In this document: positions 34,885 through 45,318 of the stretch, one piece after another
Layout: each line of letters begins with the position of its first letter
Position numbering within the stretch: the first letter of the stretch is position 1
From: Lithobates sylvaticus
Taxonomy: Eukaryota; Chordata; Amphibia; Anura; Ranidae
Direction: 5' to 3'
NCBI GenBank assembly: GCA_028564925.1
Contig: CM053026.1
Coordinates: forward strand, 644,761,854 to 644,825,853
DNA length: 64,000 nucleotides
Notes under the pieces: model-generated
Told to the model about the DNA's origin: nothing
Database searches by the model: none
What the model saw: the letters and a program-made list of their open reading frames with translations, nothing else
Translations under genes and position numbers: made by a program

Positions 34885-35507
34885 GTTACCATGGGTCTCT
34901 TGGTTGCTTCTCTGATTAATGCTCTCCTTGCCCGGCCTGTCAGTTTAGGTGGACGGCCATGTCTTGGTAGGTTTGCAGTTGTACCATACTCTTTCCATTT
35001 TCAGGTGATGGATTGAACAGAGCTCCGTGAGATGTTCAAAGCTTGGGATATTTTTTTATACCCTAACCCTGCTTTGAACTTCTCCACAACTTTATCCCTG
35101 ACCTTTCTGGTGTATTCCTTGGCCTTCACGATGCTGTTTGTTCACTAAGGTTTTCTAACAAACCCCTGAGGACTTCACAGAACAGCTGCATTTATACTGA
35201 CATTAAAATAAAAAAAAATTGGACCCTATTTATTGATTAGGTGACTTCTGAAGGCAATTGGTTCAACTAGATTTTAGTTAGGGATATCAGTAAAGGGGGC
35301 TGAATACAAATGCACGCCACACTTTTCACATATTTATTTGTAAAACATTTTGAAAACCATTTTATCATTTTCCTTCCACTTCACAATTATGTGCCACTTT
35401 GTGTTGGTCTATCACATACAATCCCATAAAATACATTTACGTTTTTGGTAGTAACATGTCAAAATGTGGAAAATTTCAAGGGGTATGCATACTTTTTCAA
35501 GGCACTG

Positions 35508-35749
35508 TATGATGTCTGGTTTATTTATTATGTCATATGGTTGTCTCTGGTGAATTAAGGTTTGATATTGGGGGATACAGTGCAGCCTGCATTTCCCATG
35601 TAAAGGGGATAGTTCTCAACTAGTTATGAGCCAAATGTACCTGCGTAGTAAATTTGAACTTGATGGGATCTGAATGTTAAAAAAAAAAAAACAGTAATGC
35701 CCATTTTCTAGGCTAATAGACAAAGGATTGTCAAACAAATGGTATGGGG
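35508..35749. other. Unassigned stretch
   Basis: No gene or paired ends. An A-run lies near 35681-35692. Confidence 0.4.
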
Positions 35750-37600
35750 GTTGGGAACTGCCCTGAGGGACATATACTAAAGCAAAAAACTTTTTTCAAC
35801 ACTTTGTTTTGAAAACTACTACTTAACAAAGATCAGTGATTTTAGTAATGCTTAAAGTGAAAAGTAAAAAAAAATGCAAAATTCCTTTACATGACATGCC
35901 TGGAGGATGTCCTGACCCTGCCGGTGAATGGGGCACATCTGTGTATTTTTTAACCACTTCAGTCCCGGAAGATTTTACCCTCTTCCTGACCAGAGCACTT
36001 TTTGAGATTCGGCACTGCGTTGCTTTAACTGACAATTGCGCGGTTGTGCGACGTTGCACCCAAACAAAATTGACGTCCTTTTTTCCCCACAAATAGAGCT
36101 TACTTTTGGTGGTATTTGATCACCTCTGTGTTTTTTATTTTTTGAGCTATAAACAAAAGAGCGACAATTTTGAAAAAACGCAATATTTTTTGCTATAATA
36201 AATATTCCCCAAAAATATATAAAAAAACATATTTTTTCCTCAGTTTAGGCCAATATGTATTCTTCTACATATTTTTGGTAAAAAAAAATCACAATAAGCG
36301 TATATTGATTGGTTTGAGCAAAAATGATTGCGTCTACAAAATAGGGGTTCGTTTTATGGCATTTTTATTATAATTCTTTTTTTTTACTAGTCATGGCGAC
36401 AATCTGCGATTTTTATTGGGACTGCGACATTATGGCAGACACATCGGACACATTTTTGGGACCATTGGCATTTATACAGCGATCAGTGCTATAAAAATGC
36501 ATTGATTACTGTAAAAATGTCACTGGCAGGAAAGGGGTTTAACACTAGGCGGCAATCAAGGTGTTAATTCTGTTCCCCAGTGTGTGTTCTAACTGAAGGA
36601 GGGAGGGGACTGTGTAGGGGAGATGACAGATCGTTGTTCATACTCTGTATGAACAGACAATCTGTCTCTTCTCCCCTCAGAGAACCTGGTTCTCCGTGTG
36701 TCAGCAGCGATCGCGGGAGCCCAGCGGTGATTGTGACCCCAAGGCACTCGCATTGGCTCGTCCGCCCTAGTGGCCACAGGGCAAAGTGACGTAACATAAC
36801 GTTGTTTCGCCCAGCCGTGCCATTCTGCCGCAGTACAACTGCGGCGGCTGGTCAGCAAGTGGTTAAGAGAAAAAAGTGTGTTTTAATTGTCAGTAGAGGA
36901 CATTTTCTGAATGCTTCCCTTCATAAAGGTCTCATATTAATGTTAATGGGGGACACCCACACAAAAATGAAACAGCAATGGGTTTCCCCGATTCATACCA
37001 GGCCATTCAGGTCTGATATTAATGTTAATGGGGAGCACACTCAAAGAAACAAACAAAAACAATGTGAGGTCCACACAAATTCTATACCAAACCCTTTAGG
37101 TCTGGTGTGCATTTTAGGGGGCACACAAAAATCAAGAAAAAAGTGTGAGATGCCCCTAAAAATCCATCACTGGGCATTAGTATTGGATGATTGGTGAAGG
37201 ATAAACCGTTTTTCTTTTTTTTTTCTATTTTTTTTTTTATTAAAGGACTTCTCAAAGACTATGTCTGTTTTTTCACGCTTTAATTTTTTTGTGTTCTGTG
37301 TATCCCATACTTATTCATATAGAGCCGACACGTTTCTGGGTGCCCCCTAATTGTTCAGATTACGATAAGCCCCCCCATATTCAGACCCCTCACCACCAAT
37401 GGGCCAGGCCCTTGTCCTTACCAACGCAGGTACCCCTTCCCCCAGGTTAAGGGCAAGTAACCTGGTATGGTTCAGAAAGGGATTACCTCCCCCCCCCCCC
37501 CCCCATTTCCTGGTTGGCCAGGCTGCATGCTCAGATAAAGGGCTGGTGTGGATTTTTTGGAGGGACTTGTTTTACTTTACACATTGCTCTTTTCACAATG
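35750..37600. mobile_element. Family V fragment V2 with nested F2
   Basis: GTGATTTTAGTAATGCTTAAAG near 35836 and the later AGGTCTGATATTAATG, TTAAAGGACT and GCATGCTCAGATAAAGGG words match the V copies at 23308 and 61610. F2 (35950-36866) interrupts it. Both V termini are missing. A C-run lies at 37490-37503. Confidence 0.6.
35950..36866. mobile_element. Family F element F2, TTAA-flanked
   Basis: TTAA-CCACTTCAGTCCCGG at 35950 and CAGCAAGTGG-TTAA at 36866, both TTAA intact. The core GCTTACTTTTGGTGGTATTT is shared with the other F copies. Lacks the internal minisatellite of F1. Confidence 0.85.
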
Positions 37601-37604
37601 CGGG

Positions 37605-37770
37605 AGATTTACTAAAACTGGAGCAATTAGACTCTCATGCAACTGTGCATGGTAGACAATCAGCTTCTAATGTAAGCTTGTTTAATTAAGCTTTGATAAT
37701 AAAACCTGGAAGCTGATTGGTTTCTATGCAGAATTTGCGCCAGATTTTGCACTATCCAGGTTTAGTAAAA
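37605..37770. mobile_element. Family P MITE P1
   Basis: AGATTTACTAAAACTGGAG and, inverted, CTATCCAGGTTTAGTAAA. The interior TTTAATTAAGCTTTGA is the uninterrupted equivalent of the site where F3 sits in P2. Confidence 0.75.
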
Positions 37771-37989
37771 AAAAAAAACAATGAGTATTGGCTTTTGATA
37801 TGCATTTGTATTCCTTTATTTGTATTTTTTGTTTTGCTTTTTAGATTTGCCATTATAATCCTTCCTTTTAACTTCTGTTTGTTTGTAGCATGGCTTCAAT
37901 GGTGTTTAACTTTGACCCAAAATGACTACAAAGAACTACTGACCTGGTGTAGGGCAAGATTGAGGTGACAATTGTGTGGCAAAGATCTC
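37771..37989. other. Unassigned stretch
   Basis: T-rich spacer; nothing recognised. Confidence 0.4.
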
Positions 37990-38421
37990 TAAAGCCCCAT
38001 ACACACGGTCAGACTTTTTCATGGATTCTGTCCGATCGGACAATGTTGTTGAAAAATCAGACCGTGTGTATGCACCATCGGACAGTGTACGTCGGTTTGT
38101 CCGACGGACAAAGTCTTATCTCCTGCTGGAAAGATTTGCCGTCAACACGGTCCGATCACACCAAATCCGATCGTGTGTACGGTTGTCCGACCGGACAAAG
38201 TGCTACGCATGCTCAGATCACATTACAAGACCAAAGCTATTGGCTACTAGCCTCTACGTAGTCCCGTCGTAGGCAACAAACGTCACCACGTTCAGAATGA
38301 TCGGATTTTCCGACAACTTTGTCCGACCGTGTGTACGCAAAACCAACATCGGACAAAGTATGACGGACATGGTCCGACGGACCTGGTCCGCGGATTGTCC
38401 GACCGTGTGTATGGGGCTTTA
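37990..38421. mobile_element. Family A MITE A8
   Basis: TAAAGCCCCATACACACGGT and, inverted, ACCGTGTGTATGGGGCTTTA. The ends are nearly perfect and extend to TCTAAAG/CTTTAGA. Confidence 0.87.
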
Positions 38422-38549
38422 GAGCTATGTATATTCGTTGACTTTTTAGATTTCCATTTTAATATGCTTTTTATATTTACTAGCGAATGTGTGTCAATTC
38501 TAGAACAGGCACAACTGTGGATATTGCAAACAATGCTAAGGTGTCTTAG

Positions 38550-38900
38550 TGATCAGCATGTGCAGGAGATGGGTGCAGAGGGTATGACACCAGCAATACA
38601 GGCAACAAAGGCATGTGGAAAGTATGACAGCAAGTAGTATGTGCAGGAAAGGCATGCAAATGGTATGACAGTGGGCAGTATGTGCAGGGGTGGAGTTAAA
38701 AGGCTATGCTAACAGGCAGTATGTCTAGAAGATGAGTATGAATGGTACGATAGCAGGCAGTATGTCTAGAAGATGAGTATGAATGGTACGATAGCAGGCA
38801 GTATGCGCAGAAGAGCGCAAAAAGGCTATAACAGCAGATAGTAATTGCAGGAGAGAAGTGCAGAAATATAACAGTAGGCATATATACTGTATGCAGGAAA
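38550..38900. repeat. Degenerate ~40-50 bp tandem repeat
   Basis: Units of GCAGGCAGTATGT then (C/G)(T/C)AGAAGATG and GTATGAATGGTACGATA. Two units (about 38710-38802) are identical, the flanking ones diverged. Confidence 0.75.
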
Positions 38901-38999
38901 GGACTGTAACAAACAAGGCTTTTCATGGCAGTAGACTCAAATCTCACTGCTGCCACAAGGATGTGACATTTATGCTTTTAGCCTCACCCTGACAACAAT

Positions 39000-39350
39000 G
39001 TCAGTGCCACTGCCAACAGACTCCTCCAGTCCCATGTCCTCCATCCCATGTCCTCCTCCTTTTCCATCCCATGTCCTCCTCCTCCAGTCCCATCTCTCCC
39101 ATCTCATGTCCTCCTCTTCCAGTCTCTTCTCTTCCATCCCATGTCCTCCCCCTCCTCCAGTCCCTTCTCTTCCATCATATGTCCTCCTACTCCTCCATTC
39201 CCATCTCCTCCATCCTATGTCACCCTCCTCCAGTCCCATCTCCTCCATCATATGTCCTTTTCCATCATATGTCCTTTTCCAGTCCCTTCCCTCCCATCCC
39301 ATGTCACCCTAATCCTCCAATCCCATCTTCTCCATCTTATGTCCCCTCCT
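39000..39350. repeat. Pyrimidine-rich minisatellite (CCATCCCATGTCCTCCTCC)
   Basis: About a dozen variable ~28-30 bp units of CCATCCCATGTCCTCC then TCCAGTCCC. Confidence 0.85.
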
Positions 39351-39379
39351 TCCAGATTCCCATTTTCACCATACCATGG

Positions 39380-39800
39380 GGTGACAGAAAGAGAGAGGGG
39401 CTGTGAGACAGAGAGAGAGAGAAGGGTGAGAGAAAGGGGCTGTAAGTCGGAGAGGGGTGAGAGAGAAGAGATAAGAGAATGTGGGGGTGAGAGAGAGAGG
39501 GGGTGCAAGAAAGAGGGAGAGAGAGGGTGTGTGTGAGAGACAAAGAGGATGGATGAGAGAAAGAGAGAGAGAGGGTGTTGAGAAAGATAGGAGATGAGAG
39601 AGAGTGGGTGAAAGAAAGAGAGAGGGGGTGAGAGAAAGAGAGAGTGAGGGTGTTGAGAGAGAGAGAGAGTGAGGGGATGAAATAGAGAGAGGGGGTGTGA
39701 GAGGGGGGTAAGTGAGAGAGAGAGAGAGAGAAAGAGAGAGACAGAGGGGGGTGAGAGAGACAGAGGGGGTGAGAGAGAGGGGTGGGAGGATGAGAGAGAG
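39380..39800. repeat. (GA)n-rich low-complexity tract
   Basis: About 420 bp of GAGAGAGA with GGGGGTG interruptions. Long frames on the minus strand (Ser/Leu-rich) are artefacts. Confidence 0.95.
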
Positions 39801-39888
39801 ACCCCTAGCCCTGTCCCTGCCTGCAGTCCCTCCTGTGCCCCTCTGCCCCAGTCCCTGTCTGTGGGTAGATGTGTATGATGCCTGGTAC

Positions 39889-40032
39889 CTTCCATGCCAG
39901 CAGTAGGACGTTTGTGATGGCCAGCAGCAGGAAGGGCTTGTTCTCTCTCTGGGTGATGATGGGGGATGCTCTGCTCCTGCCAGCGGATCCCTGGCTGCCT
40001 GCACCTCCTGCCAGTCCCAGTCCTCCGGCCAT
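39889..40032 (-). CDS. Candidate first coding exon of an unidentified membrane protein
   Basis: An ATG at 40032-40030 in a good context (G at -3, G at +4) opens exactly 48 codons up to GGAAG|GTACC, a plausible splice donor at 39888 in phase 0. The peptide has a Gly/Ser-rich start (MAGGLGLAGGAGSQGSAGRS), a charged stretch (TQRENK) and then PFLLLAITNVLLLAWK, which would be a signal anchor. On the minus strand a pyrimidine tract and TTTCAG at about 40095-40110 could be an acceptor upstream. It is unlike the surrounding simple repeats, but I do not recognise the protein, and two other frames are also open here. Confidence 0.3.
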
Positions 40033-40109
40033 GACTGTTGATGTTGGAGCTGGGAGCGGAGAAGAGGTTGAACATCACCGATCAGTGCCATTCTGAAATG
40101 CACGGAAAG

Positions 40110-40400
40110 GCCAGAGGACAGCTCTTCTGACCTCAGCAAATCTGGGGAACAAAGTCTTTTTGAGGCTTGCCAAGGTTTGCCGAAGTCAGCCGAGGTGTTA
40201 TCGGGCCTTTTCGGCTGTTTCCGAGGCTCTCCGGCACCCCCCGGCTCTGGCCGCATGCAGTATTGCCATTGAAGTCAATGCAGAACAAATTATTTTCATT
40301 TCCATTGACTTCAATGGGGAAACTCGCTTTGATATGCGAGTACTTTGGATTACGAGCATTCTCCTGGAACGGATTATGCTTGTAATCCGAGGTTCCACTG
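40110..40400 (-). mobile_element. Family T Tc1-type MITE, one end
   Basis: On the minus strand from 40400: CAGTGGAACCTCGGATTAC, with TA at 40401-40402, followed by a core containing CCATTGACTTCAATGG. The other end is not found; the simple repeats to the left may have replaced it. Confidence 0.55.
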
Positions 40401-40690
40401 TATATATACACAGTTGTGCTCATAAGTTTACATACCCTGACAGAATTTATGATTTCTTGGCCATTTTTCAGAGAATATGATTGATAACACAAAAACTTTT
40501 CTTTCACTCAGGGTTAGTGTTTGGCTGAAGCCATTTATTATCAATCAACTGTGTTTACTCTTTTTAAATCATAATGACAACAGAAACTACCCAAATGACC
40601 CTGATCAAAAGTTTGCATACCCCAGTTCTTAATACCGTGTATTGCCCCCATTAACATCAATGAGAGCTTGAAGTCTTTTGTGGTATTTGT

Positions 40691-40737
40691 CTCCTTTCCC
40701 AGTCGATGCCTTCTACGGGGAAACGCGTCGGGTGGAG
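40691..40737 (+). ncRNA. Decayed hammerhead-like motif
   Basis: GAAACGCGTC (40720-40729) matches the GAAA/stem III/GUC part of minimal hammerheads, with self-complementary ACGCGT. CTCC and CCC (40691-40700) can pair with GGG and GGAG (40730-40737) as stem I. The core box reads CAGTCGA instead of CTGANGA and stem II is weak, so this copy is probably inactive. Confidence 0.35.
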
Positions 40738-41390
40738 CTATAGGTCTTGACGTCATCATGCATCAGCTGTCTGGCTTGAGCCGCGGCTGCTTTGACTTTT
40801 TTGTATGTCGCTCATGTTGGATGTCAGTGCCGCTGGAAAACCTTTTTGATAAAACTTTCTTGAGTACTGCAAAATGAAGCCTCTCTCTTCTATTCTATAA
40901 TATACATATTTGTATGGATTGCCTCCCTTGGAAAATCCAGTAAAACAACATTGCAGCAGTGGCAAGCGGGAATAGGAGGAAGGATTTCGTTATTGCTGAT
41001 CGTTTGATCCTCTGCCGAAGAAATCCCTCCTGTGTGTGCTCGTTTGATCTCTATAACTTCAGATCCACCTGTTCTGGTAAGGGGCGCTGTTTGCATTAAT
41101 TATTGAGGAACAGAAAAAAATTGCCTAATCGCTTTTTCTTCGATGCCCTATGAATTTTTCTTGTCTGTGTGTCACAACTTACAGCAGTCTATGGACTATA
41201 TTGCATAGGATTGTTTTTTCTGAATTTGTCACTAAGTGTTTAAATCACAGTTATATATTTAGTTACAAGTAGCTATTTGCTACATTGTGGATAATATATT
41301 TTAATTTGTTACCACTTTCTTCAAATCACATAATTTATCACATAATTCTTTATTTATTATATTCATTTTTGGTTGTGCATTTTCTTTCTT
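40691..41390 (+). mobile_element. Insertion in Tc1-C beginning at a hammerhead-like motif
   Basis: The Tc1 transposase frame is interrupted exactly here. Flanks TATTTGT (40684-40690) and TATATGT (41391-41397) agree at six of seven bases, a possible target duplication. The inserted DNA starts inside a decayed hammerhead-like fold, has no long frame and ends in pyrimidine-rich TTTTCTTTCTT. It resembles 15244-16506 in layout, not in sequence. Confidence 0.55.
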
Positions 41391-42284
41391 TATATGTGGA
41401 TGAGGCTCTTTATCTTCTCGGATGGTAAAGCTGCCCATTCCCCTTTGCAAAAAGCCTCCAGTTCCTGTAAATTCTTGGGCTGTCTTGCATGAACTGCACG
41501 TTTGAGATCTCCCCAGAGTGGCTCAATGATATTGAGATCAGGAGACTGAGATGGCCACTCCACTGTAGCCAATGACAGGTCGACTTGGCCTTGACCATGC
41601 AGCCCATCTTTCTTCAAGTGCCTCCTTATTGTGCATCTTGAAACCTGAAGTTATTTGTGGGGTTTTTTTTTGCATCCCAAACTATTTTCCTGGTAATTGT
41701 GGCTGAATTTTTAGTTGGTCTACCTGACTGTGGTTTGGTTTCAAAAGAACCCCTAATTTTCCACTTCTTGATTAGTGTTTGAACTGATTGGTAGCTGATT
41801 GGCATTCTCAATTCCTTGGATATATTTTTATATCCCTTTCCTGTTTTATACAGTTCAACTACCTTTTCCCGAAGATCCTTTGACAATTCTTTTGCTTTCC
41901 CCATGACTCAGAATCCTGAAATGTCAGTGCAGCACTGGATGAAAGATACAAGAGTCTGTCAGGAGTCCAGAAACTCATTGACCTTTTATACACACACTAA
42001 TTACAAGCAAACAGATCACAGGTGAGGATGGTTACCTTTAATAGCCATTCAAACCCCTTTGTGTCAACTTGTGTGCATGTTATCAGGCCAAAATCACCTA
42101 AAACTTTTGATCAGGGTCATTTGGGTAGTTTCTGTTTTCATTAGTATTTAAAAAGAGTAAACACTGTTGATTGGTAATAAATGGCTTCAGCCAAACAATA
42201 ACCATGAGTATTGTTCATATTCTCTGAAAAATGACTAAGAAATCATAAATTCTGCCAGGGTATGTAAACTTATGAGCACAACTG

Positions 42285-42630
42285 TATATATGTTATTATA
42301 TAATCATTGAAATGTCCAGGCATTGGAATTCCCAAATTGTTTATTTATTTTAAATTTGAAAAAGTTACATTTAGAAAATGCCTCTCTAACTTTGTAATAC
42401 GCTTATTTGGAGTCTACCTCCAGCAGGGCCACTGATAAGGCAGTTAAGCCAGACCTTCTGTACTGGGATCAGACTTCATCAGTTCAAAAGGGGGGCCCAT
42501 GCACCTTCTGAGCAGGAGGGCTGGCTGTACTTCCTTATTGCTGACACTTGTGACCCTTGTGTAGTGCTGCCAGATTCTACTTTTCTTTTCTTCCCCCGGC
42601 TGCACTGCAGGGGGATCGGTTCTATTATCT
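42285..42630. other. Unassigned stretch
   Basis: CAGGGCCACTGATAAGG near 42425 and GGGGGGCCC near 42490 could be one end of a further hAT, but no partner was found. Confidence 0.35.
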
Positions 42631-42968
42631 GCGCCCTTTTCCCCCTGCTGTCTGGGATCCCTGGGTGCCCCTTTCCCCCTGCTGTCTGGGATACCTGGGT
42701 GCCCCTTTCCCCCTGCTGTCTGGGATTCCTGGGTGCCCCTTTCCCCCTGCTGTCTGGGATCCCTGGGTGCCCCTTTCCCCCTGATGTCTGGGATCCCTGT
42801 GTGCCCCTTTCCCCCTGCTGTCTGGGATCCCTGTGTGCCCCTTTCCCCCTGCTGTCTGGGATCCCTGTGTGCCCCTTTCCCCCTGCTGTCTGGGATCCCT
42901 GTGTGCCCCTTTCCCCCTGCTGTCTGGGATCCCTGTGTGCCCCTTTCCCCCTGCTGTCGGGGATCCCT
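42631..42968. repeat. 33-bp minisatellite
   Basis: About ten near-identical units containing CCCTTTCCCCCTGCTGTCTGG and GATCCCTG(G/T)GTG. Because 33 is a multiple of three, stop-free frames repeat with an 11-residue period (CPFPPAVWDPC). They are artefacts. Confidence 0.95.
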
Positions 42969-43408
42969 CCAGTTTAATTCTACATGCTTTTCTTATTGGA
43001 AAAAAAAATTAACTTATTTCATTTGGTTGTTATCTTTGTTTGGCTCTGTCAAGTCCCAATCTATAGGGCTCAAGGTCAACAACATGGTTAGAAGATCACC
43101 AGAGGAAATGTACTGCTCTGTATACATACAGCCAGACTGCATTTGATGTAGCCTGCACCCTTCATTCCTACTGAGAAAAGATATACCTGTGCCCTTCATT
43201 CCTACTGAACACTGAATTAATAGTTTAAAAAAAAAAAATCTTTTGTATTAGCCATATGATTAAAAGTGTATGATTGCATTGCTCCTCAGACCTGGCTGAT
43301 TCAATGACAGCCCTAAAATGTTTATGTCTATACAGCACATATCTTGAGCAATGGGTTTGGAAGCATGTGCAAAATGGAAAGGTTGAGGGGAAGAAGTGGA
43401 GGACATTT
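42969..43408. other. Unassigned stretch
   Basis: A short direct duplication of GTGCCCTTCATTCCTACTGA lies near 43152-43210. No gene recognised. Confidence 0.4.
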
Positions 43409-43668
43409 AGGGGTTGATTTACTAATGGCAAATAGACTGTGCACCTTGCGAAGTGCAGTTGCTCCAGATCTTAGTAAATTAAGTAAAGCTTCAATCCAAA
43501 GAATACCCAATGATGTGCAAGAAAAAAAAAAAAGAAGAAAAACAGCTTGGGTGATGGAAGTCAGCAGAGCTTCTGCTCATTTACTAAGCTCTGGAGCAAC
43601 TGTTCTCACAGAGTGCAACTGCACTTTGCAAAGCGCACAGTTTATTTGCTTTTAGTAAATTAACCCTA
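43409..43668. mobile_element. Family M-like MITE M3
   Basis: AGGGGTTGATTTACTAATGG and, inverted, TTTTAGTAAATTAACCCTA. The interior CAGTTGCTCCAGATCTTAGT and GGAGCAACTG words pair across the element. Confidence 0.75.
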
Positions 43669-44001
43669 TAGTGTTGCAGGATTTTGCCTTTATATGAAAA
43701 GCAAGACTGGAATCCCTTTAGACATGAATGACCCTGCTAAAACCGATCAGCTAATTATTTAAGCTAGTTGAAGATATTATGCAAACGCTAAGGAATGGCC
43801 AGAGTAACAGTTTCCATATGACTACATAATGTATGCAAAGTGCTCCATGGACACCAAAGTTTACCAGAAAACAGAAGAAAATCTAAACTGGCTGGACCCG
43901 TAATGACCCCAGTACTCCTCTAAAACAACTTCAGCAGCAAAAGAAAAAGGAGAACTTATAATTGCAAACTTGATTGCTTATATTTGTTGGAGGGAAACTA
44001 T
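43669..44001. other. Unassigned, low-repeat stretch
   Basis: No repeat ends, gene or RNA gene seen. Confidence 0.4.
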
Positions 44002-44553
44002 AATGTCACAGAATATATCCTAATTTTCTGGATTTTTAAGGCAATTCAAACATTATTTTGTATAAAAAGTATTTTTATTCAATCACTTTTTATGGTGAAA
44101 TTGACAAGCAAGTAGCTGGGGAATGCCACTTCAATGCATCCATATGTACCCATTTGTTGGAACCAACATGTTATATGTAACCAAAACTATTGTGATCTTT
44201 GAAAAATTGCTTATCGCTTTTATAGTGATTAAATAAAAATACTTTTTATACAAAATAATGTTTGAATTGCCTTAAAAATCCAGAAAATTAGAATATATTC
44301 TGTGATGTTTTACAAGGGATGATGGCAATTACACCCACAACCACATGAGTTTATTTTTAATTGGGAAACTATAATGTTTTGGGGTCAATTTTTTATTTTT
44401 ATTTTACTAAACATACATTGTATATCTTGAAAAATTGCTTATCGCTTTTATACTCTGCTTTTAAAGTGATGAAATAAAAATACTTTTTATACGAAATAAT
44501 GTTTGAATTGGCTTAAAAATCCAGAAAATGAGGATATATTCTGTGATGTTCAG
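44002..44553. repeat. Three copies of a ~95-bp repeat (W), one inverted
   Basis: Copies at about 44002-44085, 44222-44306 and 44455-44553 share ACAGAATATAT, TTTTCTGGATTTTTAAG and AAACATTATTTTGTATAAAA. The first is inverted relative to the other two, so the first pair forms a hairpin with ~135 bp of loop. Element class unknown. Confidence 0.75.
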
Positions 44554-45318
44554 ACCAAGTGCCAAGAATATTAAGAAGAACAATGGTCAATATCTGCTAT
44601 TTCCTCCACAACTCCAAAATCCCAGAATCATTCTTAAAACAAATTCCTGAGCTGGTTGCCTCTGCTGGGAGGCTGTTAATTAGGACTGTAGTAAAAAGAA
44701 GGTAGCGACAAAATGACAGCATGAGTCTTGTGTCTACTACATGGGTACTAAAACAGATATCCTTTTCCATCAGGTATTTTGGAAAATCTTTGTGAAACCA
44801 ATATATAAATGAACTGATAGCATCTGGGTCAAAAGGATAGCCGGATCTGAATTAAACAGCACAGCAGGGGAGTGTACAGATGTGGCATTCTACACTTACC
44901 TGTATTTATTTATGTTGAAAACGTTTGTTTGAATTGGCATCCTTGTACAATAAGACAGAGCTGAGAAATAAGGAACCTTCCCTGGTGTTTATTCCCAACC
45001 AAGCAAAAATAGAAATGCAAACACAAATCTGGCATTGTTTTAAAACTTTAAAATTGGTCTATTTTAAAAACACAATCTGGGCCAAAAAAGTTTAACCTGA
45101 ATGGGGTCAATATATGTGTCCACCCATGGCCAAATTAGGCCAAATGGTTAGACTGGGTTCCAAGGTGTTTACAGATGTGAGCGTAGAGAACCATGGCAAA
45201 AAAATGCCCAAACCAGATGTTATACAGAGGTACCCATATACAATACAGATAGTTCAATATCTGCAAGTAAAATGAACAATCCATGCTAGCACTGTAATAA
45301 CCGGACAAAAGACCCGGA
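44554..45318. other. Unassigned, low-repeat stretch
   Basis: Nothing recognised; possibly single-copy spacer. Confidence 0.4.

Larger units (their letters stand above)
33699..35140 (-). pseudogene. Tc1-B transposase, two end pieces
   Basis: The N-terminal piece lies at about 35140-34885 (EYTRKVRDKVVEKFKAG, then ALNISRSSVQSI and a proline-rich PRHGRPPKLTGRARRALIRE stretch), the usual paired-like DNA-binding region. The C-terminal piece lies at about 33806-33699 plus 31831-31750. The catalytic middle has been replaced by MITEs, so the gene is dead. Confidence 0.8.
31569..35507 (-). mobile_element. Tc1/mariner element B with nested insertions
   Basis: Left end TA-CAGTGCCTTAAAAAAGTAT; right end ATACTTTTTCAAGGCACTG-TA. 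Long inverted ends carry AAGTGGAAGGAAAATGATAA. The transposase runs on the minus strand and its central part is missing. A hAT (31832-33698), two family A MITEs (33807-34592) and a further fragment (34593-34884) lie inside. Confidence 0.93.
40629..41904 (-). pseudogene. Tc1-C transposase, deleted and interrupted
   Basis: From the ATG at 41904: MGKAKELSKDLREKVVELYK, the paired-like DNA-binding domain (ISKELRMP, SVQTLIKKW), and a linker GRPTKNSATITRK. Near 41620 the reading jumps to the C-terminal region VEWPSQSPDLNIIEPLWGD with the last acidic catalytic residue, so most of the catalytic domain is deleted. The final codons (TTKDFK region, stop TAA at 40631-40629) lie beyond the inserted element. 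Confidence 0.9.
40411..42284 (-). mobile_element. Tc1/mariner element C with insertion
   Basis: Near-perfect ends CAGTTGTGCTCATAAGTTTA at 40411 and, inverted, TAAACTTATGAGCACAACTG at 42284, followed by TA. TIRs of this style are found in the Sleeping Beauty branch of Tc1 elements. The transposase is on the minus strand and is broken by a ~700-bp insertion (40691-41390) and a central deletion. Confidence 0.95.

Noticed and set aside
39248-40256. Minus-strand frames of 276-296 codons
   Set aside because: Mostly the (GA)n tract read as Ser/Leu. Only the 48-codon piece at 39889-40032 is kept, as a weak exon candidate.
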